From contig NZ_CP085876.1 of NCBI RefSeq assembly GCF_013284245.2, forward strand, positions 272,501-336,500: a DNA stretch of 64,000 nucleotides, written 5' to 3'. Below, one piece after another: positions 45,989 to 54,500 of this stretch. This DNA comes from Brevibacillus sp. DP1.3A (GTDB taxonomy: Bacteria > Bacillota > Bacilli > Brevibacillales > Brevibacillaceae). The notes under the pieces were generated by a model, which searched no databases, was not told where the DNA came from, and was given only the letters and a program-made list of their open reading frames with translations. Position numbers and translations under genes: made by a program. The stretch's first letter is position 1. The number at the start of each line of letters is the position of its first letter.

Positions 45989-47254
45989 ATGCTGTCGTTT
46001 TTGAAAAACATGTTTGAAAAGAAGCCGCAGGTCAAGGAACGGCTTCCTTTTTACGATATTGTCTGCCCGTACTGCTTCGCCAAATACGGACCGGACCAAG
46101 TTGTCTTCCGTGCCACACATCATCGTCAGGACGACGAAGACTACGCGTTGCAGGAGGATGAGATTCTCAATGCGTATCGGGATAAATTCGGACTGGATGC
46201 CATCGACGAGTTAGAAGCGGTGATCGATCCGGAATCCATCCCGTCGGAAAACCATTTGTACGTTGATAACGTCCTGGCGGGTGTGACTGACCGGTATGGC
46301 ATGGTTTCCAAGCGCAGACTGTGCCCGAAATGCCACAACGAGCTTCCGATTACGGCGGGCAAAGCACCGAGCAACATTATTTCGATTGTTGGGGCGTCCC
46401 AAGTAGGGAAGTCCGTTTACATGACCTCATTGATTCATACCTTGCAGAACACGACTGCGAATCACTTCGATGCAGCGTGTATGCCGCTCAATGCGCAGAT
46501 TAGCCGCAAGTTCCGGGAGAACTATGAGGCACCCTTGTTTGAACGCGGACAGCTGCTTGATTCCACGCAAAAAGAAAAGCGTCAGGAGCCGTTCATCTTC
46601 CAGTTCATTTTCAAGGATAGCGACAAGGCTCCGTTGATCCTTGTGTTTTTCGACGTAGCAGGCGAGGGAATGGTAGACCGCGAGTATTTGGAGCTGTATG
46701 CGGCGCATGTGAAAAACTCGTCTGGCATCTTGTTCCTGGTCGATCCGCTGCAAATCAAGACGATTCGCGATCGGGTCATGCTGCAAGCAGGGGATGAGCC
46801 AGGGGAATTCACAGCAAGGTACGACGAGCCGCGTGAGGTCGTCATTACGTTGTTCGAGAACTTCATCGGCTATCAGGAGCAGAGCAAGACACATATCCCG
46901 ACTGCTGTCGTGCTGACGAAGAGCGACATGCTGCATCTGATCAAGGAAGACGACGGCGAATACATCAAGTCGAACAGCAACGTTTTCCGCAATTTCGTCC
47001 ATGAACAATATTTGAACACAACTGAATTTGAGAACATCGATGGGGAAATCCGCCGATTCATCGAAAAGGTGGATAGACCGTTTAAAGACGCGTTAGATGT
47101 TTACTTTACGAATACGGCCTATTTCGCTGTATCTGCGCTGGGGAGCAATCCCGTCAATCAAAGGGTGAGTGGTGTCGTGACGCCGATTCGCGTCGATGAA
47201 CCGTTTATTTGGTTGATGCACCAGCTTGATTACATCGAGGGGAGGGAGCGGTAG
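45989..47254 (+). CDS. zinc-ribbon P-loop GTPase (VWA-tubulin operon, gene 6)
   Basis: This 421-residue protein combines a split zinc ribbon (CPYC about 26-29 and CPKC about 112-115) with a TRAFAC-type GTPase domain: Walker A GASQVGKS (about 135-142), switch II-type DVAGEG (about 221-226) and TKSD as the guanine-specificity motif (about 310-313). It resembles the DO-GTPase2-type families that Pfam lists for conflict systems; that assignment is from memory. It is followed, with a one-base overlap, by a GAP1-like gene, the partner expected for such GTPases. AGGAGGGG precedes the ATG. Confidence 0.82.
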   Translation: MLSFLKNMFEKKPQVKERLPFYDIVCPYCFAKYGPDQVVFRATHHRQDDEDYALQEDEILNAYRDKFGLDAIDELEAVIDPESIPSENHLYVDNVLAGVTDRYGMVSKRRLCPKCHNELPITAGKAPSNIISIVGASQVGKSVYMTSLIHTLQNTTANHFDAACMPLNAQISRKFRENYEAPLFERGQLLDSTQKEKRQEPFIFQFIFKDSDKAPLILVFFDVAGEGMVDREYLELYAAHVKNSSGILFLVDPLQIKTIRDRVMLQAGDEPGEFTARYDEPREVVITLFENFIGYQEQSKTHIPTAVVLTKSDMLHLIKEDDGEYIKSNSNVFRNFVHEQYLNTTEFENIDGEIRRFIEKVDRPFKDALDVYFTNTAYFAVSALGSNPVNQRVSGVVTPIRVDEPFIWLMHQLDYIEGRER

Positions 47255-49752
47255 TGAGCAACCGTCAGCCCATTTTGCAGCAGTACTACACCCGCGGGCG
47301 ACAAGGGGTTTTCCGTTCGAACGAAGGATACGATACTGTCGCCAAAACGCCAGGGCTGGATAACCAATTCATCAAGAAGGCGCTCCATCCGTTTTGCGTG
47401 TACGACGCGCCGCGACAGCTTCAAGAGCGGGCGGAAAGTAATCTGGCGCTCTTTCCGGAGGCGCTCGTCAGCTTCCAGGCCGAATCAGGAGAGATGGTTC
47501 TCGGCAGAAGTGTATTTGTCGGAGCGGACTTTACCGGGCAGCGCAATACGTTTTTCAGCCACAACTATGTCATTCCGGTAGAGCGTCGAGATGAATTTAT
47601 CAAGAATCCGGGCAAGATCTTCGGAGTTCGTACTTTTGCAGATCGCCACGACGATGCAGCGGGCAAGGAGCTTCCTACCGTCGATGACATCCCTTCAGAA
47701 AAGGGCTTGTCGCAAGACCGAAAACAGCTGCTTGGTCAATTGGGCGTCGATGAGCGTTTATTCAAACAGCTTCTCTTTGCCGTGATGTCCTCGCTCGCAG
47801 CGAAAAAGAAGGTGTTCATCAGCCTGGATGTAGATATTAGTGTCTCATCCAAGAGTGCTGCTCAATTGTTGGAGATTTTGTACAGTTGTCTGCCTTATGA
47901 AATGCGCAGACATTTTGGTTTTCTCACTTTTAGCAACGAGCCGCAGAGCAAGAAGCATATCCACGTCATGTTCGTGGAAAAAGGGAGCATACGCCCAGGC
48001 GGGGGGCATAGCGACAAAGACTTTTTGTTCGACTTCTCGCTTGGTCGCGTTCAGAACGTCGATTTGCAGGACGGAGGACACGAATACCTCGATTTTGCCT
48101 GGGAGTATGTGAATGAGCCACGGATTCTGGATGCGTTCCACGAATTTTGTGAGGAAGTGCTGGCTGGAGCAGACCATGCACTGGCCTTGAACCTTCGCAC
48201 GTACTATGAGCTGTGCGCCCTGTATTTGATTGAAAAGGGACGAACGTCCGTGTATGAGAGCAAGCGGGCGGGCGTTTGGCAGGCGTTGAACAGCTATTTG
48301 GGGCATAGCAGCTTGACCCGCAAGAAGCGGCTGATCGAGCTTCAGGAAATGCTAATGCGGATCGAGGTAGAGGCGCTTTCGTCCAAACAGCTGCCTGACG
48401 GCGAGACGATCAAGCAAATGATTGAATCCTACCGTGTCACCAGGCAGGAACGCCTGCAAATGGATTTGATCCGCTTCTTGATGGACGTGTTGATGAAGGC
48501 CAAGACCTCGAGACAGAGCAGCTACGTGGCAGATGTGTACAAGCATTTGTCCAGCAATCGGGAGCTGTTTGGCTTCATGATGCGGACGATTTTTGGCTAT
48601 CCACAGTTGGTGAAGCCGCTCTTTGAGGATTATATGACCGAGCGGGTAGCTGCCGTGACCAGTTTGGACCAGATGCTTAAGGAAATCCGGTTTTGGACGG
48701 AAACAGAACCGCAAGCTATGCGCAATGCTGTTTTTGTTTCTACCACGACGGAGAAAGTTCTGCGTCTGTTTACGCGTGAACGCCAAAAGCTCGCTGCTGC
48801 CATTACCATCCACCAGTTCTTTGAAAGCATCGATGGGGCACGCAGCTATGCCGATGAGTTGCTGGATGAGCTGGACAAGTCCTTGATGAAGCTCGTCGCG
48901 CTAGACACGCTATCCAAGGATGATTTCCAAGTTCTCATCGCCCTTTTTGAGGAGAAGCCACAGAGCTTTTTCGGAACGCTGGATATGGAGAGTCGCCACA
49001 AGCAAGAAATGCTCATCAATCTGGCGAAGCTGCATGAAGAGAGAGGCACGCCACACCCGGCAGAGTTTTTCCGAAAATGGGATCGGGAAGCGATTTCCGT
49101 GCAGCAAAGAATGATCCAGAATATGCTGAGTAAACCGCTCCATGCTGACGAGTTCCCGCAGGTGCCGCTGGTCTTTTACCGAGAAGATCATTTTGGTCAG
49201 GAAGGCTTCCAGTTTGCAGAATTGCTGGAGTATGTTCAGCAAAATGGTGGGGAAGCCGTTACACTGTCCTTTATCCAATGGACGATGAGTCAGCGGATGT
49301 TTTTCGAAGGGAAGTATTTGCTGCCTGCATACAGACAAGCATTGAAGGCATTTTTCCTTGAGGAGAAAGGCAAGAGATTACGGGATAAAGAATGGCGAAA
49401 ACGGTGGTATGCGATCCGAAATGCTGATTTCCGCAAGCTTTTGGACGAGGTGCGTAGCGAAACAGCCAATCCGCTCGTGAAGCTGTTTCGGCACAAAGCT
49501 ACAGTGATATCCAGCGCAGTTGTCTTGCTAGGCGCCGGAGCGTGGGGAGGCTATATGGTTTGGGGAGGTACGAGTACGCACGTGCAGCCACCTGAAACGC
49601 AGCCTGAACCGATCCGCCCACCGGCTGTGTTCGTACCAGTTTATCGGTTGATGGTGGACGAGCCTGACATCCAACCTGTCCGTGGCATTCTTGGGGAGCG
49701 AAGCCAAGATGCATCAACGGGTGGGCAGCCTGTTCAGACAACGACACCTTAA
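47254..49752 (+). CDS. GAP1-like GTPase-associated protein with C-terminal membrane anchor (VWA-tubulin operon, gene 7)
   Basis: This 832-residue protein starts LQQYYTRGRQGVFRSNEGYD...TPGLD, the kind of N-terminus described for GTPase-associated protein 1 (GAP1-N2), followed by a middle alpha/beta segment with KKVFISLDVD and HVMFVEKG (GAP1-M-like), then a long helical region. A single membrane helix near the C-terminus (about 750-770, VISSAVVLLGAGAWGGYMVW) leaves a proline-rich outer tail of about 60 residues. The GTG start shares one base with the gene 6 stop, and GGGGAGGGAG precedes it. Direct pairing with the GTPase gene supports the GAP1 call; the family name is recalled, not searched. 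Confidence 0.72.
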   Translation: MSNRQPILQQYYTRGRQGVFRSNEGYDTVAKTPGLDNQFIKKALHPFCVYDAPRQLQERAESNLALFPEALVSFQAESGEMVLGRSVFVGADFTGQRNTFFSHNYVIPVERRDEFIKNPGKIFGVRTFADRHDDAAGKELPTVDDIPSEKGLSQDRKQLLGQLGVDERLFKQLLFAVMSSLAAKKKVFISLDVDISVSSKSAAQLLEILYSCLPYEMRRHFGFLTFSNEPQSKKHIHVMFVEKGSIRPGGGHSDKDFLFDFSLGRVQNVDLQDGGHEYLDFAWEYVNEPRILDAFHEFCEEVLAGADHALALNLRTYYELCALYLIEKGRTSVYESKRAGVWQALNSYLGHSSLTRKKRLIELQEMLMRIEVEALSSKQLPDGETIKQMIESYRVTRQERLQMDLIRFLMDVLMKAKTSRQSSYVADVYKHLSSNRELFGFMMRTIFGYPQLVKPLFEDYMTERVAAVTSLDQMLKEIRFWTETEPQAMRNAVFVSTTTEKVLRLFTRERQKLAAAITIHQFFESIDGARSYADELLDELDKSLMKLVALDTLSKDDFQVLIALFEEKPQSFFGTLDMESRHKQEMLINLAKLHEERGTPHPAEFFRKWDREAISVQQRMIQNMLSKPLHADEFPQVPLVFYREDHFGQEGFQFAELLEYVQQNGGEAVTLSFIQWTMSQRMFFEGKYLLPAYRQALKAFFLEEKGKRLRDKEWRKRWYAIRNADFRKLLDEVRSETANPLVKLFRHKATVISSAVVLLGAGAWGGYMVWGGTSTHVQPPETQPEPIRPPAVFVPVYRLMVDEPDIQPVRGILGERSQDASTGGQPVQTTTP

Positions 49753-49768
49753 GTTCATAACAACGCCA

Positions 49769-49799
49769 ACGCGGTCTGCTCGGGTAGGAGGGACCGCGT
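49769..49799 (+). terminator. terminator region of the VWA-tubulin operon
   Basis: ACGCGGTC/GACCGCGT eight-base-pair stem with a 15-base loop, 17 bases after the last stop codon, followed after a short gap by TTTTTT (49812-49817). Confidence 0.65.
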
Positions 49800-49843
49800 A
49801 TTTCGGGGGTCTTTTTTGAACAAGAAGACGCCTTGAAAATATA

Positions 49844-49872
49844 TTGACAAAGATTTTTATTTGTGATATAAT
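49844..49872 (+). promoter_or_regulatory. consensus sigma-A promoter of the metallo-hydrolase gene
   Basis: TTGACA and TATAAT with a 17-base spacer, a perfect consensus promoter about 80 bases before the start codon. Confidence 0.88.
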
Positions 49873-49954
49873 AAAATATTTTTCTGTTGAAAAAACTCCT
49901 CACTCCGTGATAAAAAGTAGTTGTGCGAAGAAATGATGTGAGGAGGAATAGGGT

Positions 49955-50689
49955 ATGAAAGCTAACACAGGTGTAAAAATGATTCCGTTACAAGGCGAGG
50001 CATTTGGCAAGCCGATGGTGATCTATCCCACCTTGCTTTGGGATGATGATCGAGCGGTATTAGTGGATACAGGAATGCCTGGTTCATGGGAGACTATTCG
50101 TCAGGAGATCAGCCGTGCTGGCATCCCACCTGAGCGTTTACAGGCTATCATTTTGACACATCAGGACATAGATCATATTGGTAGTCTTCCAGAAATCGTT
50201 CGTGAGCTTGGCGGACAGGTAGAAATATACGCGCATGAGCTAGATCAGCCGTACATTGAAGGCACACGCCCTCTCCTCAAAGCAAACCCCAAAAGCATGG
50301 CCCCTTTACTTGCGATGTTGCCTGAAAAGGAACGCGAGCACTTGAAATGGCTTTGCGAAAATCCACCAAAGGCAATGGTGCACAAGACACTGGCAGACGC
50401 AGAGATTCTGCCGTATTGTGGGGGAATTCGCATTATTCATACTCCCGGACATACGCCGGGGCATATCAGCCTTTATGTACAAGATAGCAAGACCTTGATA
50501 GCAGGCGATGCTATGGTGTACATGAACGAAGCACTTCAAGGGCCGATTCCGCAAAACACTCTCGATATGGAAATAGCAGTAAACTCATTAAAAAAATTCG
50601 AGAACTTGGAAATTAATAGTATCATTTGTTATCATGGAGGCATGTGCCAAAACAACGTGCAAGAGCAGCTTCACGCTCTGATACGGTGA
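49955..50689 (+). CDS. MBL-fold metallo-hydrolase
   Basis: A 244-residue metallo-beta-lactamase-fold protein. The zinc-binding motif is THQDIDH (about 68-74), so the second His of the usual HxHxDH is replaced by Gln; the later ligands are present as HTPGHTPGH, GDAM and CYHGG. Substrate unknown; relatives act on thioesters, lactones or phosphodiesters. GAGGAGGAATAGGGT precedes the ATG and a consensus sigma-A promoter drives it strongly. It is a single-gene unit converging on the cupin gene. Confidence 0.88.
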   Translation: MKANTGVKMIPLQGEAFGKPMVIYPTLLWDDDRAVLVDTGMPGSWETIRQEISRAGIPPERLQAIILTHQDIDHIGSLPEIVRELGGQVEIYAHELDQPYIEGTRPLLKANPKSMAPLLAMLPEKEREHLKWLCENPPKAMVHKTLADAEILPYCGGIRIIHTPGHTPGHISLYVQDSKTLIAGDAMVYMNEALQGPIPQNTLDMEIAVNSLKKFENLEINSIICYHGGMCQNNVQEQLHALIR

Positions 50690-50758
50690 AGTAGTTACAC
50701 GAGCTACACGATAAAACAATGAATCCAGGTTGGAATATATGGATATAAGAAGCGTGGA

Positions 50759-50795
50759 GGACACCAAGCTGGAGTAATCCTTATGGTGTCTTTCC
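50759..50795. terminator. bidirectional terminator between metallo-hydrolase and cupin genes
   Basis: GACACCA/TGGTGTC stem with an inner AAG/CTT extension between converging genes. Confidence 0.7.
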
Positions 50796-50799
50796 CATT

Positions 50800-51426
50800 T
50801 TATCCTTGCAACGTCTTTTGCGCTGTTTGCTCGATTTCGGAATGGGAGATTGGTGCAGTTGGAGTGGATTTGTAGTATTTTTCCAGCGATTTATCTGAGC
50901 CTGTCCAACGAGCGAGTGCAGCGAACACAGCGAACATGCCTTTTTGTAGAAAGCGCGGAATGATTGGGAGGTAAAACTGCCCCATCTGAAAGATCGTTCC
51001 CAAGAGGAGAATATTTTTCGGGATATTTTGCTTGATAATCGGCAAATAAAAGCTGCGCCCGTCTGTATCGAGTCCGTATCCACAGCGGACAAACGCTTCA
51101 AAAGTACCTGCCGGACGGATTTCGACATCGAAGCTGACGAATTCGCTAGAGGGGTTGTGGAACCCATGAACCTTGTCTGTCGGAATGGTTAGCTTCTCTC
51201 CCGGCTTCAGGATTACTTTTTTTCCATCAATGGTTACCTCTAAATTTCCAATTACACCTTCAAAGGTTTCGACAAGTTTTGTATGATAGTGTAGAAAAAT
51301 CCCGTTATCCGGTGGAAGATCGGTACGGAATAACAAATATTCGCCATTCGTTTCTTCCGTTGTTTTCAGAAAGGTAACCACTTCATTATTGTGCGGGTTA
51401 CTTACACTGCGACTTAGATTTGACAA
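50800..51426 (-). CDS. cupin-domain protein
   Basis: A 208-residue protein with an N-terminal cupin barrel (about 25-110): FLHYHTKLVETFEGVIGNLEV supplies His and Glu ligands of motif 1 and DKVHGFHNPS the His of motif 2. The C-terminal 90 residues contain two hydrophobic segments (NILLLGTIFQMGQFYLPIIP and GMFAVFAALARW) that might contact the membrane. Start is a TTG eight bases after AAGGAGG; no ATG is in range. Substrate unknown. Confidence 0.82.
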   Translation of the reverse strand: MSNLSRSVSNPHNNEVVTFLKTTEETNGEYLLFRTDLPPDNGIFLHYHTKLVETFEGVIGNLEVTIDGKKVILKPGEKLTIPTDKVHGFHNPSSEFVSFDVEIRPAGTFEAFVRCGYGLDTDGRSFYLPIIKQNIPKNILLLGTIFQMGQFYLPIIPRFLQKGMFAVFAALARWTGSDKSLEKYYKSTPTAPISHSEIEQTAQKTLQG

Positions 51427-51555
51427 AACTAGACCTCCTTGAAAAATAGTAAAAAGAGATTATTTTAAGACAGAATATAGATTAAATATAGATTATTTGT
51501 TCTGGGGCAACAATTAAAAAGATAGGATGTTCTACCTAAAGATGGAGTGGATAGT

Positions 51556-54500
51556 ATGAGCGGCATGATCGTGGTTCCAGGGTATCGGGTGGCAGAGTTT
51601 CTTTCCACTCATTCAAAATTGGGAATTTATCGGGGTTACAGAAATAACGACAATCTCCCTGTCTTATTCAAAGTACCGATGGAAGGACCTTCCCATAAGG
51701 AATCTCTGTGGAAACTGAAGCATGAATATCGCATTCTTCAATCATTGGAATCCCATGCAGTGGAAACGATCATCGAACTCGTTAATCACAACCGTGAGAC
51801 GGTAATGGTTACGGAAGATTTCGGGGGAGTGCCGCTCTCCTTGCTTATGAAAATGAAAGGACTGTCACTGAAGGAGATGCTCTTCATTGCGGTCCGCATG
51901 GCTTCCTGCTTGAAGGAAATCCATCAGCACGGAATCATTCATAAGGATGTAAATCCCGATCATATCCTGGTTCATCCTGAAACCTATGAAGTAAAGCTTG
52001 TTAGCTTTGGATTGGCGACGAAATGCCACCAAGAATACCAAAGTGTGATGAATCCAAAAGAATGGAAGGGGAATCTTCGCTACGTCTCGCCGGAGCAGAC
52101 GGGGAGAATGAATCGCACTGTCGATTACCGCTCCGATATTTATTCTTTTGGTGTCACGCTCTACGAGTTACTGACTGGAAAGCTGCCCTTTTTAACTTCG
52201 GACATGCTTGAACTCATACATGCTCATATGGCGAGAAAGCCGCTCGCTCCCTCCAGTGTAAAACCATCCGTTCCAGAGATTCTATCGGACATTGTGATGA
52301 AGTGTCTGTCGAAAAATACAGAGGATCGCTACTTTAGCATGTCTGGCTTGCTGGCAGACCTGCAGCGCTGCTACAACCAGCTTGAACAAAACGGTTTGAT
52401 TACGCCTTTTCCGCTTGCTTTAGAAGACCGTGCTGATCACTTGCGGATTCCAGAGAGGCTGTATGGACGTGAGCAAGAAATCCAGATGCTCATTGATGCA
52501 TTTGAGCAAGTCACGAACGGCGCTACGAGGATGGTTCTCCTCAGTGGCTCTGCAGGCGTGGGTAAATCTGCTCTCGTGCTGGAAGCGCAAAAAGCGTTTT
52601 TGAGAGGCCGGGGACGTTTTGTTTCAGGAAAGTTCGACCAATATAATCAGGCCGTTCCGTATTCGGCCATCATTCAAATCTTTCAGGATTTGATCAAACA
52701 GCTCTTGGCAGGCCACGAACGCGAGCTGCTCGCTTGGCGAGAGATGATACTCGACGCCGTGCAAGGACTTGGTCAAGTGATCGTGGATGTCATTCCGCAG
52801 CTTGAGGCAGTGATCGGCACACAGCCTGCCGTACCTGAGCTGCCTGCGGCAGAAGCAAAAAATCGCTTTCAATGGGTGATGCAACGCTTTATTCGTATTT
52901 GGGCGCGACCAGACCATCCGCTCGTCTTGTTCCTGGATGATTTGCAGTGGGCGGATTCTTCTTCGCTTTTCTTGATTCGAGAGTTGGTTGCGGATATGCA
53001 GATCAGTCATTTTCTGTTGATTTGCTCTTATCGTGAGCATGATGGCAGTACGATGAATCCGTTGATTGCCCTTTTGACAGAGACAGGCATCAAGAGCCGT
53101 ATCTTGCGCCAATTCACGTTATTGCCGCTTCGAGAACCCGAATTCAATGCGATGCTAGCGGATGCGTTGCATAGTGATCCGGATATGACGAAGCCGCTGG
53201 TTACGATTATCATGCAGAAAACAGCTGGGAATCCGTTTTATGTAAGAGAATTCATTAAAACGCTGTATGATCGGAACTTGCTGTGGTATGTGAGAGAAGA
53301 ACGGAACTGGCAATGGGATTTGGCCGAAATCGAAAAGCTGGGTACTACGGAAAATGTAGCCGATTTTCTCGTAGAAAAAATGAGAAGATTGCCTGATTCC
53401 ACTCAGCAGCAGCTCGGTTATGCTGCTTGTCTGGGTAACTCGTTTTTGCTTCATTTGATAGCCAAGTCACGAAATCAAACGGAGTCAGAAGCCATCCAGC
53501 ATATACAGCCTGCGATTGAGGAAGGTCTCATCTATCCGATTGAAGGAGCGGAATATCTGACTTACGCTGCGCTCGTGGAAGAAGAAGTGGCATCTCAGAT
53601 GAAGATTCGTTTCCGCTTTGTTCATGATCGCATTCAACAGGCCGCCTATTCGCTGTTAGCAGAGGCAGAGCGCGGACATATTCACATCAAGCTGGGCAGA
53701 ATGATGTGGGAAATGTCCCAAGGAAGCGAATCTGGCTTCCTGTTCGAGATTTGCGATCATATGTATCGGGGCAAAGAGATACTGGAGGATCAGGCGGAGC
53801 GCATTCATGTAGCGTACTGTCATTTACTCGCTGGTCAAAAAGCGAAATCCTCTGCGGCATTTGAGTCGGCCTTGCAGTATTTCCAACGCGGTCTCGAGCT
53901 GGTGGGGGAAGAGGGTTGGCAGCACAATCATGATTTGACCATGGAGCTGTGTGCGTTGTCTGCGGAGACGACGTACCTCTGTAACCAATTGGATGAGGCA
54001 AAACAATTGTTTGACCGCGGGATGAAGCATGCCAAAACAGACAGAGAACGCGTTCGCATTTTGGAAATGGAAATTCGCATGTATACGCGACTGGCTGAAT
54101 TTCCGCGTGTCATGGAGATCGCAAGCGAAGCCTTAGGGTTATTGGGCGTACCGATTCCGAAAAAGCCTGGCAAGCTCGATATCATTAAGGAAATGTTTCA
54201 CATCAAACGCCGCCTCAAAGGTCGGAAGATAGATGAGCTGCTGTATTTGCCGGATGTTCCCGATGAAAATTATCAAATGGCGATGAGTATCATCAGCTAC
54301 GCAGGCCCATCTGCTTACTATGTCAATCTCAATTGGTTTGCTTTAACGATTTTGCGTGCCCTTCATCTGTCGCTCGTGCACGGAAACACGGTCGCCTCGG
54401 CGAACGGCTATACCGGTTACGGGATCGTACAAGCTGCTCAATTCGGAAATTATCGAGAGGCTTACGAATTTGGGCAATTGGCTTGCCGGGTAGCAGACAG

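Noticed and set aside
49783-49818. AGGAGGGACCGCG followed by a T run, similar to a T-box antiterminator motif
   Set aside because: It lies at the end of the VWA-tubulin operon, has no stem I or specifier-like structure upstream, and no amino-acid gene downstream. The simple GCGGTC/GACCGC terminator explains it.
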